NCBI GenBank assembly: GCA_947307005.1
Contig: CAMZHY010000208.1
Span: forward strand, 1 to 6,752
DNA: 6,752 nucleotides
Source of the DNA: an uncultured Planctomycetaceae bacterium
GTDB taxonomy: Bacteria; Planctomycetota; Planctomycetia; Pirellulales; Thermoguttaceae
Reading direction: 5' to 3'
Made by a program: the position numbers and the translations under genes. The first letter of the stretch is position 1. Every line of letters starts with the position of its first letter. Of this stretch, positions 1 to 5,447 are shown one piece after another. Under the pieces are notes generated by a model that was not told where the DNA came from, ran no database searches, and saw only the letters and a program-made list of their open reading frames with translations.

Positions 1-1484
1 ATAGCAATGATTCCATAAAAAATTCTAGTTCAGAATCGACAATAGACGAGAAAAAGTCGGCGACTCCTAATTCGTCGCCTAAATCCGTACTCTTGGACGT
101 CTCGCCCGTTCTTTTAGATGAAAACAAAAAGCAATCGTGTCTTCAACACGAATGTGAAGAATCAACTGATATCTCGCCGCCGACGCCAGTTATCGAACAG
201 AATGTTGCGGAAACAAAGAAGTTCGGTAGCGCGCCTCGCACGGATATTTCGACGGCTTATCAAGTTGTTGCGCGACGATATCGCCCTCAGGCGTTTGGCG
301 AACTCATTGGTCAGGAAACAGTTACAAGGGCGTTGTCAAACGCAATAGAAACTAATCGTGTTGGGCATGCGTATCTTTTTACGGGGGCTCGCGGCGTTGG
401 TAAGACTTCATGCGCCCGCATCTTCGCTAAAGCGCTCAACTGTGTGGAAGGTCCGACAATAAGACCATGTTTAAAATGTGATAGTTGCGTTGGAATTTCG
501 ACCGGCGAAGACGTTGACGTTATTGAAATTGACGGCGCAAGCAATCGCGGCGTTGATGAAATTCGACAGCTGAGACAGAACGCTGCCATTGCGCCAAGCC
601 GTTCTCGTTACAAGATTTATATCATTGACGAAGTTCACATGCTAACGCGCGAGGCCTTCAATGCGCTCCTTAAAACCCTTGAAGAGCCGCCTGCGCGCGT
701 AAAATTTATTTTTTGCACGACGGAACCCAATAAGATTCCAATAACGATCTTATCCCGTTGTCAACGTTTTGATTTCAACGCAATCAAAGGGAGTTCTATT
801 TCATCTCGATTGCAACAAATTGCCGAGTTGGAAGGCGCCGAAGTTGAGGAAGGCGTTTTTGACGTTTTGGCTCGTCGCGCCAATGGTTCCATGCGTGACG
901 CTCAGTCCCTTTTGGAGCAACTTCTTTCCTTCTCTCCTAATTACATTTCCCTAGCCGACGTACACAATATGCTTGGTTCTGTTGACGACGGGAAAATTTT
1001 CGAACTAATTAATGCAACCGTTCAGGGCGACGCAAAACGCGTATTTGAATTGCTTGGAACGTCTGCCGCGCTCGGAGTCGACTTTGGAATTTTGATTGAA
1101 CAAACATTCGGCGTATATCGGGATTTAATGATTGTTGGTAGCGGTTGCGAAGCTAGCGAACTAATTTATTCTCCTATTGCGCGTTTTAATGAGATTAAAC
1201 AAATTGCTGAAAAAGTAGGAATTCGGCGAATTTTAGCGTCTCTCCAGATTATTGACCAAACAATTCAACGAATGCGTTACAGCGCTCAAGCTCGAATCCT
1301 TGTAGAATTAGCTTTTGCGAGACTCTGTCAACTCGACGCCTTCCAGACTATCGAATCCCTTATCAACCAGCTTAAAAACGGGTCGATTCCGCAAGCGTCC
1401 ATTGACTCTGTTATTCCCAGTCCTCAACAAACTTCGACGCCGTTGTCTACAGAAAACGATAAAAAAAAAATGACGACAACCTAG
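1..1484 (+). CDS. dnaX: DNA polymerase III subunit gamma (zero-frame product of dnaX), 5' partial
   Basis: This is the AAA+ ATPase of the clamp loader, which opens the sliding clamp and loads it on primed DNA. The frame is open from base 3 with no stop. There is no in-frame ATG before the core and no ribosome binding site before the TTG at 93, so the start is probably upstream of the window. Numbering from that TTG, a Ser/Thr/Glu-rich extension leads into YQVVARRYRP (from residue 56). The Walker A motif GARGVGKT is at 98-105. The zinc-site cysteines are 117, 126, 129 and 132 (C-x8-C-x2-C-x2-C). The Walker B IYIIDE is at 175-180, and the SRC arginine-finger motif at 221-223. GSMRDAQSLLEQ (about 264-275) and the collar domain up to about residue 430 follow. 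After an A10 run this frame adds MTTT and stops at TAG 1482-1484, a gamma-like end. The core identification is secure. Whether this short product is the intended one is not. Confidence 0.93.
   Translation, partial: SNDSIKNSSSESTIDEKKSATPNSSPKSVLLDVSPVLLDENKKQSCLQHECEESTDISPPTPVIEQNVAETKKFGSAPRTDISTAYQVVARRYRPQAFGELIGQETVTRALSNAIETNRVGHAYLFTGARGVGKTSCARIFAKALNCVEGPTIRPCLKCDSCVGISTGEDVDVIEIDGASNRGVDEIRQLRQNAAIAPSRSRYKIYIIDEVHMLTREAFNALLKTLEEPPARVKFIFCTTEPNKIPITILSRCQRFDFNAIKGSSISSRLQQIAELEGAEVEEGVFDVLARRANGSMRDAQSLLEQLLSFSPNYISLADVHNMLGSVDDGKIFELINATVQGDAKRVFELLGTSAALGVDFGILIEQTFGVYRDLMIVGSGCEASELIYSPIARFNEIKQIAEKVGIRRILASLQIIDQTIQRMRYSAQARILVELAFARLCQLDAFQTIESLINQLKNGSIPQASIDSVIPSPQQTSTPLSTENDKKKMTTT
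1461..1470 (+). other. dnaX: A10 slippery run in dnaX, candidate recoding or slippage site
   Basis: Ten consecutive A lie between the collar domain and the tau-type tail. Without slippage, translation reads Lys-Lys-Lys-Met-Thr-Thr-Thr and stops at 1482. A +1 shift stops at once at TGA 1471-1473. A -1 shift, equivalent to one added or two lost A in the transcript, opens the tau frame. Poly-A runs in dnaX are known to work this way: ribosomal -1 frameshifting in E. coli and transcriptional slippage in Thermus thermophilus. No clear upstream Shine-Dalgarno stimulator is visible, and the only hairpin just downstream is a weak 4-bp AACC/GGTT around the TAG. That suits polymerase slippage better than stimulated ribosomal frameshifting, or else a simple indel. 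Confidence 0.55.
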
Positions 1485-2182
1485 CGGTTTTACAGAGTCA
1501 AAAAGAAGCATGCTTTCCGTCTCGAGAAAAATCGGAAGCAACTACTTCTCAACCATGCCTTGAGACGACTCAAAATGATCCGCCAAAGTCAAATGTTTCG
1601 CCTTTCTCATCGCAAAACGATTTTTCTAAAACTGACGCGTCGTGGACTTCTAAATCTCAGACAGAATTTGTCAATATTTGGCATGAAGCGACCAGTTTCA
1701 AAGGCGCGTTGTCTCTCCAAGCGTCGACTGTCTTGGAAATTAAGGCCGAACCGCCTCAAACTCTTGTCGTTGTTTTTCCCGAAAATGGGAAGGCGGAAAG
1801 AGACTTTTGTTAGAACGAGCGAACGACCATTGAATCCCGTCTTTCTGATATTCTCGAAGCGCCTGTAATCCTTCGCTTTGCGCTACGTTCTTCTCTGGAG
1901 CGTCCAGCCGAAAACCCAAACGAAAAGATAGAAACTCCCGCGTTGGAAAGTGAAAATAGAAAACGGAATTGGATTTCGCCTCTTGGCGTTAACGCAACGG
2001 AGAATGATCAATCCGCCGTCGTTCAGTCCGTTCGCGCTAACTACGACGAACTTCGTCGTAAAGTAAACTCCAACGAAGTTGCGCGACAAATACAAGATAT
2101 TTTTAACGCCGAACTTAGCGATCTCAAACAAACCACGCAAAATCCAAATCATAATTCGAATCGAGGGTACGAATATGAATGA
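1469..2182 (+). pseudogene. dnaX: tau-specific C-terminal part of DnaX in the -1 frame, interrupted by TAG
   Basis: Directly after the A10 run the -1 frame gives a Ser/Thr/Gln-rich linker (NDDNLAVLQSQK...), then a tau-like folded segment. This contains EFVNIWHEA, LSLQASTVLEIKAEPPQ, TLVVVFPENGKAERDFC, then a TAG at 1811-1813, then NERTTIESRLSDILEAPVIL. The end, with DELRRKVNSNEVARQIQDIF and NAELSDL, resembles the usual 'pV...a.elFdAe' close of planctomycete-type DnaX. It ends at TGA 2180-2182, overlapping the next gene. Clear protein-like sequence on both sides of the TAG shows this was one continuous C-terminal region, the part that in tau contacts polymerase and helicase in model bacteria. 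To be made it needs both a -1 shift at A10 and readthrough or correction of the TAG. It is called a pseudogene segment for that reason; the domain reading is inference from pattern. Confidence 0.7.
2163..2182 (+). promoter_or_regulatory. Ribosome binding site and dnaX/HD gene overlap
   Basis: GAGGG at 2163-2167 lies seven bases before ATG 2175-2177. The dnaX -1-frame stop TGA (2180-2182) falls inside the first codons of the HD gene, giving an ATGAATGA overlap. This spacing fits translational coupling and decides 2175 as the original start of the HD gene, even though an in-frame stop follows soon after. Confidence 0.6.
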
Positions 2183-2342
2183 TTCAAACGCTCGAGAATT
2201 CCTCTTTATTCACTAAATCGCGGGACTCGACGCGCGCTCTTCTATTATCCGCATACCTCCGGAACTAGACGTTCCGTTAACGTTTAGAGTTAGGAGTCTA
2301 ATCGACTCGGTTGCATTTCGAAGACTCTCGCATGTTTCTCAA
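2175..2342 (+). pseudogene. N-terminal part of the HD phosphohydrolase, broken by TAA at 2214
   Basis: From ATG 2175 the frame reads MNDSNAREFLFIH and then hits TAA at 2214-2216. The same frame resumes as IAGLDARSSIIRIPPELD, then RVRSLIDSVAFRRLSHVSQ, running straight into the core at 2343. The segment 'lid...FRRLs..sQLGf..fVYPGA' is the standard N-terminal helix of COG1078 HD proteins, so these residues belong to the same protein. No ATG, GTG or TTG occurs in frame between the TAA and 2343, so no downstream start can rescue this part. A single base change (for example from GAA or CAA) would explain the stop. Confidence 0.65.
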
Positions 2343-3428
2343 TTGGGATTCGTCAGGTTTGTTTATCCTGGAGCCACCCATACTAGATTTGAACATTCTC
2401 TTGGAGTCTATCGTCTTTCGCTACTTTGGCTTAAACGTCTTGCACATGATCGTCGCTTTGTTGAAATTGTTCGTCCGGAGGAAGCCAAACTCCTCATTCT
2501 TACTGCGCTTCTCCACGATATTGGGCATTTCCCCTATTGCCATCTCTTGGAAGACTTGAAGATTCCCGGATTGGTTTCGCATGAACAGGCTGCCCAAGAT
2601 TTTATTTTAGGAGAACTTAACGAACAGATTTGCCGAGACTGGGAACTTGACCCTCGTAACGTTTGCGATCTTCTTGTTAAACGGGATCCGGAACGCCGTC
2701 TTGCCGAATCGGACGCTGAATATGCTCGAAGAAAAAATGCGTTTCGTCTTTTGGGAAGCATCCTTTCGGGACCGATAGACGTCGATAAGATGGACTACCT
2801 TATGCGCGATAGCTTAGGCGCCGGCGTTCCTTATGGAAGAAATTACGATCTTGACCGTCTCGTCGGTAGCGTATGTCTCAACATGCAGGGCGACGGAATC
2901 GCCGTAACCAACAAAGGAAAAACGGCGGCGGAACTCATGGTATTTGCTCGTTACGTGATGTTTAGCGAGGTTTACTGGCATCATGCGTCGCGCGCTGCGA
3001 CGGTGATGTTTCAGCGTGCCGTTCACCGTCTGATCACTTTCCGTAACGACCTATCGTTCATTGGAAAACTTCGGCGTTTTTCGGACCGCCAGGTAGAAAG
3101 TCACCTCCTTGAACTCTGTCAATCGTCAGAATCTCTACCGAACAATCAACCTTGTCGATCCGCGCAAAAACTTCTGAACGCGCTTTTTGGTCAGGAACGT
3201 CGTCTTTTCAAACGCCTAGGAGAATTCAGTTCGATGGAATCTCCATCGTTATATAAACGAATAGCGGGTCGTCCTTATCAAGTCGTCTGCAACATTTCTG
3301 ATCGTCTCGCAAATAAGTTTGGAGTTCATGACGACCAAATCCTAATCGACGCGCCCCCCGCCGACAAAGAAGTTGAATTTAAAATCGACGTCCTCTTTCG
3401 GAAGTTTCGCCAGTCGTCAGGGCGTTAG
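2343..3428 (+). CDS. HD-domain phosphohydrolase core (COG1078 / dNTPase-like), both ends disrupted
   Basis: This is the longest surviving frame of a metal-dependent HD-superfamily phosphohydrolase, the broad family that includes dNTP triphosphohydrolases and SAMHD1; the substrate cannot be read from sequence. Numbering from TTG 2343, the metal ligands are all present: H18 in TRFEHSLGV, H58 and D59 in LLHDIGHFPYCH, and D146 in GPIDVDKMDYLMRDSLG. GVPYGRNYDLDRLV follows, as is usual. The TTG is a poor start: it encodes the Leu of the conserved QLGF motif, and family sequence continues upstream in frame to ATG 2175. The frame also ends wrongly. After DAPPADKEVEFKID it runs into RKFRQSSGR and TAG 3426-3428, while the conserved tail lies in another frame. 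The whole gene, 2175-3565, would encode about 464 residues if repaired. It may be a decaying gene with an intact active site. Confidence 0.85.
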   Translation: MGFVRFVYPGATHTRFEHSLGVYRLSLLWLKRLAHDRRFVEIVRPEEAKLLILTALLHDIGHFPYCHLLEDLKIPGLVSHEQAAQDFILGELNEQICRDWELDPRNVCDLLVKRDPERRLAESDAEYARRKNAFRLLGSILSGPIDVDKMDYLMRDSLGAGVPYGRNYDLDRLVGSVCLNMQGDGIAVTNKGKTAAELMVFARYVMFSEVYWHHASRAATVMFQRAVHRLITFRNDLSFIGKLRRFSDRQVESHLLELCQSSESLPNNQPCRSAQKLLNALFGQERRLFKRLGEFSSMESPSLYKRIAGRPYQVVCNISDRLANKFGVHDDQILIDAPPADKEVEFKIDVLFRKFRQSSGR

Positions 3429-3565
3429 CTAAAGAACAGTTCGACGACTACGTCAAACGAGTACGAATCTTCGCGGCGCCAGAAATTGCGTCAACGCTTA
3501 AAAGCGACGGGCGGCTTAATCAGTTTATTGGAGAATCACTTGACGAACTTGGAATCAATCCTTGA
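3386..3565 (+). pseudogene. Frameshifted C-terminal tail of the HD phosphohydrolase
   Basis: In the -1 frame relative to the HD core, this stretch reads RRPLSEVSPVVRALAKEQF, then DDYVKRVRIFAAPEIA, and ends ...FIGESLDELGINP at TGA 3563-3565. The 'LSEVSPVV.aLA..QFDDyvKRVRIFa' pattern is the recognisable C-terminus of this HD family, so it belongs to the gene upstream. The crossover lies between about 3381 and 3392. The -1 frame could result from loss of one base (for instance in AAAA 3381-3384). It could also result from a deletion of 3n+1 bases, which would account for the linker before RRPLSEVS looking short. Confidence 0.72.
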
Positions 3566-3571
3566 TTCGTT

Positions 3572-3599
3572 TCGTTACGCAAAGGCATTTGCGTGGCGA
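3572..3599 (+). terminator. Strong hairpin after the HD gene, no U-tract
   Basis: TCGTTACGCAAA (3572-3583) pairs with TTTGCGTGGCGA (3588-3599) across a GGCA tetraloop. This is a 12-bp stem with two G-T wobbles, and its inner seven pairs are perfect. It starts six bases after the final TGA of the HD gene. The position suits a 3' end or transcript-stabilising hairpin, but no run of T follows, so it is not a standard intrinsic terminator. Confidence 0.45.
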
Positions 3600-3637
3600 C
3601 TAGCTTCAGAACGTTGTCGTCGCGCTTAGAAAGGACG

Positions 3638-3665
3638 TTTCATAAAAACGGAACTGGGTTATAAT
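3638..3665 (+). promoter_or_regulatory. Candidate sigma70-type promoter for rsmA
   Basis: A perfect TATAAT -10 box is at 3660-3665, about 50 bases before the rsmA start. The best -35 candidate is TTTCAT at 3638-3643 with a 16-base spacer, which is a weak match to TTGACA. The placement after the hairpin suggests rsmA has its own transcript. The call rests mainly on the -10 box. Confidence 0.45.
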
Positions 3666-3714
3666 GGTGCGAGTTGAGTCGTTTTCCACCTGTCGCTTGC
3701 TATAGGGAAGGTCT

Positions 3715-4620
3715 ATGTCATTAGGTTCCTCGAATAATCAGACGCGAACATACTTTATGCAACGCTTTGAAACGCTAGGCGTTCATCCAAGGGGTAAGTT
3801 AGGACAAAATTTTCTAATCCATCAGTCGGCCGAACTCGACAAAAATGACGTCGTCCTTGAAGTCGGAACGGGCACGGGATCGCTTACGGGGGCGATGGCG
3901 CAAGAAGCCGCCGTCGTGGTTACCGTCGAGGTGGATTCCGTCATGCACGAGATGGCCAAACAGGAACATTGGGACAAAGACAACATAAGATTCCTGTTCG
4001 CCGATATTTTAGAAAATAAGAACCGTCTTAACCGACACGTTCTTGAGGTCGTTCGCGAAGAACTGGGAAAATCGCCTGAACGTCGTTTTAAACTCTGCGC
4101 TAATCTTCCTTACCAGATTGCGACCCCGCTCATGTCAAACCTCCTTCTAACAGACGTCCCGCCATACTCCATGACGGTGACAATTCAAAAGGAAGTTGGC
4201 GATCGTATTGTTGCAAAGCCTGGAAAAAAAGATTATGGAGCGCTCGCTGTTTGGATGCAGGCGCAGTGTGATTGCCATATTATTCGGATCATGCCCCCGT
4301 CTGTTTTCTGGCCCCGTCCTAAGGTTGATTCCGCTATCGTCCAACTGAAATACAATCAAAAGAAACGAAATCGCATTCCCAATTTACACTTATTCCACGA
4401 CTTTGTCCGCGCGCTCTTCTTACATCTTCGAAAATATATTCGTTCCGTGCTTTGTAGCGCTTTCAAAGGACGCCTAGATAAAGAGATTGTGGACAAGGTT
4501 CTTGAAGAATCGCATCTTACAGGCGAAATACGTGCGGAAACGCTTTCGGTTCGTGAAATTCTCGCGCTCTCCGAAAGATTTAGGGTCTTGTTACCGGCAG
4601 ATTGTCAAGGACTTCTTTGA
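3715..4620 (+). CDS. rsmA: 16S rRNA dimethyladenosine transferase RsmA (KsgA)
   Basis: RsmA dimethylates the two adjacent adenosines in the last hairpin of 16S rRNA, using S-adenosylmethionine, late in 30S assembly. The ATG at 3715 follows AGGGA (3704-3708, six-base spacer). The protein has 301 residues. Motifs seen are LGQNFL (29-34), the SAM-binding EVGTGTGSLT (49-58), the acidic VEVD (71-74), FADIL (95-99), the catalytic-loop NLPY (130-133), then PPSVFWPRPKVDSAIV and a basic C-terminal domain with HLRKYIRSVL. The insertion NKNRLNRHVLEVVREEL before NLPY is typical of planctomycete-type members. Oddity: only 14 residues lie between QNFL and EVG where about 22 are usual (E. coli has 22). The missing piece is the helix after 'NFLI', at the junction near base 3819. 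The frame is intact, but activity may be affected. Confidence 0.93.
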   Translation: MSLGSSNNQTRTYFMQRFETLGVHPRGKLGQNFLIHQSAELDKNDVVLEVGTGTGSLTGAMAQEAAVVVTVEVDSVMHEMAKQEHWDKDNIRFLFADILENKNRLNRHVLEVVREELGKSPERRFKLCANLPYQIATPLMSNLLLTDVPPYSMTVTIQKEVGDRIVAKPGKKDYGALAVWMQAQCDCHIIRIMPPSVFWPRPKVDSAIVQLKYNQKKRNRIPNLHLFHDFVRALFLHLRKYIRSVLCSAFKGRLDKEIVDKVLEESHLTGEIRAETLSVREILALSERFRVLLPADCQGLL

Positions 4621-4632
4621 CTTAGCGCGTTG

Positions 4633-4666
4633 ATGGAATCTCACTTTATCAGGGTGTTTTTTCCAT
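4633..4666 (+). terminator. Weak candidate terminator after rsmA
   Basis: Just downstream of rsmA, ATGGAA (4633-4638) can pair with TTCCAT (4661-4666). Inside it CACTT (4642-4646) can pair with GGGTG (4652-4656) using two wobbles, followed by six T at 4657-4662. The inner stem is short, so this is only a plausible terminator. It is the only structured element seen between the rsmA stop and the tatA promoter. Confidence 0.3.
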
Positions 4667-4780
4667 ATCGCCTTTCCGACTTAAAACCTCTGAAATGTTC
4701 ACAAGTTTTTTGCGGAACTGCGAAGAAAGCAATTTCGTTTTATCTGCGGGAACTAAAAGACGAAAGCTGAGCGAATCTTC

Positions 4781-4808
4781 TTGACTTGCTCCTTCTTCTA
4801 GCTAAAAT
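4781..4808 (+). promoter_or_regulatory. Sigma70-type promoter for tatA
   Basis: TTGACT at 4781-4786 matches the -35 consensus at five of six positions. A 16-base spacer then leads to TAAAAT at 4803-4808, again five of six. Transcription would start near 4815. This is the best two-box promoter in the window, and it points at tatA. Confidence 0.65.
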
Positions 4809-4976
4809 AGGCGCGTAATAACGCTCTTTTCAGGGATACTGAGAAATAAAAGGCGTTTTGGCGCGCTCGTTGGCTACGTGTCGTCGAGCGTTCGCCGTAT
4901 AGCTAAAGATATCACGACTTTCCCGGTTATGGAGACGTTCCCGGGAGCGCTAGCCGTTTTTATGAAAGGTCTGCCC
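4809..4976 (+). other. Leader region of tatA, about 160 bases
   Basis: Together with 4621-4780 this forms a gene-free stretch of about 355 bases between rsmA and tatA. The tatA frame is open back to a GTG at 4878, but the 33 codons before ATG 4977 do not look like a TatA N-terminus, and no ribosome binding site precedes the GTG or the ATG at 4929. CGCTCG (4864-4869) can pair with CGAGCG (4885-4890), a six-bp hairpin with a 15-base loop. No riboswitch class was recognised. Confidence 0.4.
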
Positions 4977-5207
4977 ATGTCCTCTCTCATGTTTGCAATG
5001 ATGGGATCTCCCATCCAACTCGTTATTATTGCGCTCATCGCTTTTCTCCTTTTCGGAAATCGCCTTCCCTCAGTCATGCGTTCTCTTGGGCGTAGCGTTA
5101 CTGAGTTCAAGAAGGGCGTCGCTGGAATCGAAGATGAGATCGACGCCGCCGCGAAGGCGTCTTCCAAGAATGTCGCGTCCGAAAGTTCAGACAAATCGGA
5201 AGAATGA
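4977..5207 (+). CDS. tatA: Sec-independent (twin-arginine) translocase subunit TatA
   Basis: TatA is the small membrane protein that multimerises to form the pathway for folded proteins with twin-arginine signal peptides across the cytoplasmic membrane. The ATG at 4977 is chosen because GAAAGG at 4964-4969 sits seven bases upstream. This gives 76 residues, a usual TatA size, with a short N-terminus before the membrane helix (about residues 12-26, PIQLVIIALIAFLLF). The hinge FGNRLP (26-31) follows, then the amphipathic helix SVMRSLGRSVTEFKKGV and an acidic, Ser-rich soluble tail. In-frame alternatives are ATG at 4962 and 4929 and GTG at 4878. The FGNRLP...MRSLGRS...FKKG pattern is strong. A TatB or TatE role cannot be excluded from length alone, and no tatC is present in the window. 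The gene is intact, with its own promoter and terminator. Confidence 0.9.
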   Translation: MSSLMFAMMGSPIQLVIIALIAFLLFGNRLPSVMRSLGRSVTEFKKGVAGIEDEIDAAAKASSKNVASESSDKSEE

Positions 5208-5255
5208 CGTGTTTTAGTTAATCCAACGAGCGGTTTCTGCAGAAATTTGCGCTTC

Positions 5256-5286
5256 ACGGCGATCTCTATGGGGTCGCCGTTTTTTT
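5256..5286 (+). terminator. Intrinsic terminator after tatA
   Basis: ACGGCGATC (5256-5264) pairs with GGTCGCCGT (5272-5280) over a seven-base loop. The nine-bp GC-rich stem has one T-G wobble and is followed directly by a T7 run (5280-5286). This is a standard rho-independent terminator, placed 48 bases after the tatA stop. Confidence 0.88.
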
Positions 5287-5361
5287 GTAACAAACCCCGG
5301 TTAGAATTGCGAATGGAAATCTGGAAAAACCGTATTTTTAGAACGCGCCCTCGATTTGATC

Positions 5362-5390
5362 TATTACGACGTTTAAAATTGCGATATAAT
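5362..5390 (+). promoter_or_regulatory. Candidate promoter for the acyl-CoA dehydrogenase gene
   Basis: A perfect TATAAT is at 5385-5390, 57 bases before the start codon. At a 17-base spacing the -35 position reads TATTAC (5362-5367), a poor match. TTGATC at 5356-5361 is too far away at 23 bases. A weak -35 would be consistent with a regulated promoter, but that is inference. Confidence 0.45.
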
Positions 5391-5409
5391 GACTCAGTTT
5401 TCATTCAGG

Positions 5410-5422
5410 GCGCTTAAAGCGC
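5410..5422 (+). promoter_or_regulatory. Perfect palindrome, possible operator
   Basis: GCGCTT-A-AAGCGC is a perfect 13-base palindrome located about 20 bases after the TATAAT box and 25 bases before the dehydrogenase ATG. It would lie in the first part of the transcript. The position suits a repressor operator, but no matching regulator is present in the window and chance occurrence is possible. Confidence 0.3.
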
Positions 5423-5447
5423 GACTTTCCGAACCTCAGAGGGCTTT

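Noticed and set aside
1560..1868. Zero-frame open reading of 102 codons after the gamma stop
   Set aside because: The -1 frame over the same bases gives tau-like sequence with conserved blocks. The zero frame is basic and featureless, so it is a shadow.
1811..2216. Reassignment of TAG/TAA to a sense codon such as Gln
   Set aside because: All natural gene ends here are TGA, which made this tempting. However, rsmA, tatA, the dehydrogenase and the dnaX and HD cores contain no in-frame TAG or TAA over more than 1,500 codons, although Gln is common in them.
2311..2559. Plus-strand 82-codon frame starting MHFEDSRMF
   Set aside because: It overlaps the HD core, whose frame carries the conserved metal-binding motifs, so this frame is a shadow.
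4813..4830. GCGT-AATA-ACGC hairpin followed by T-rich bases just after the tatA promoter
   Set aside because: The stem is only four base pairs and the T-run is interrupted, too weak to call an attenuator or terminator.
4874..5404. Minus-strand open frame of 176 codons opposite tatA
   Set aside because: It covers the tatA coding strand, the terminator and the dehydrogenase promoter region. Its translation is Arg/Lys/Ser-rich with no recognisable domain, as expected for a shadow frame.
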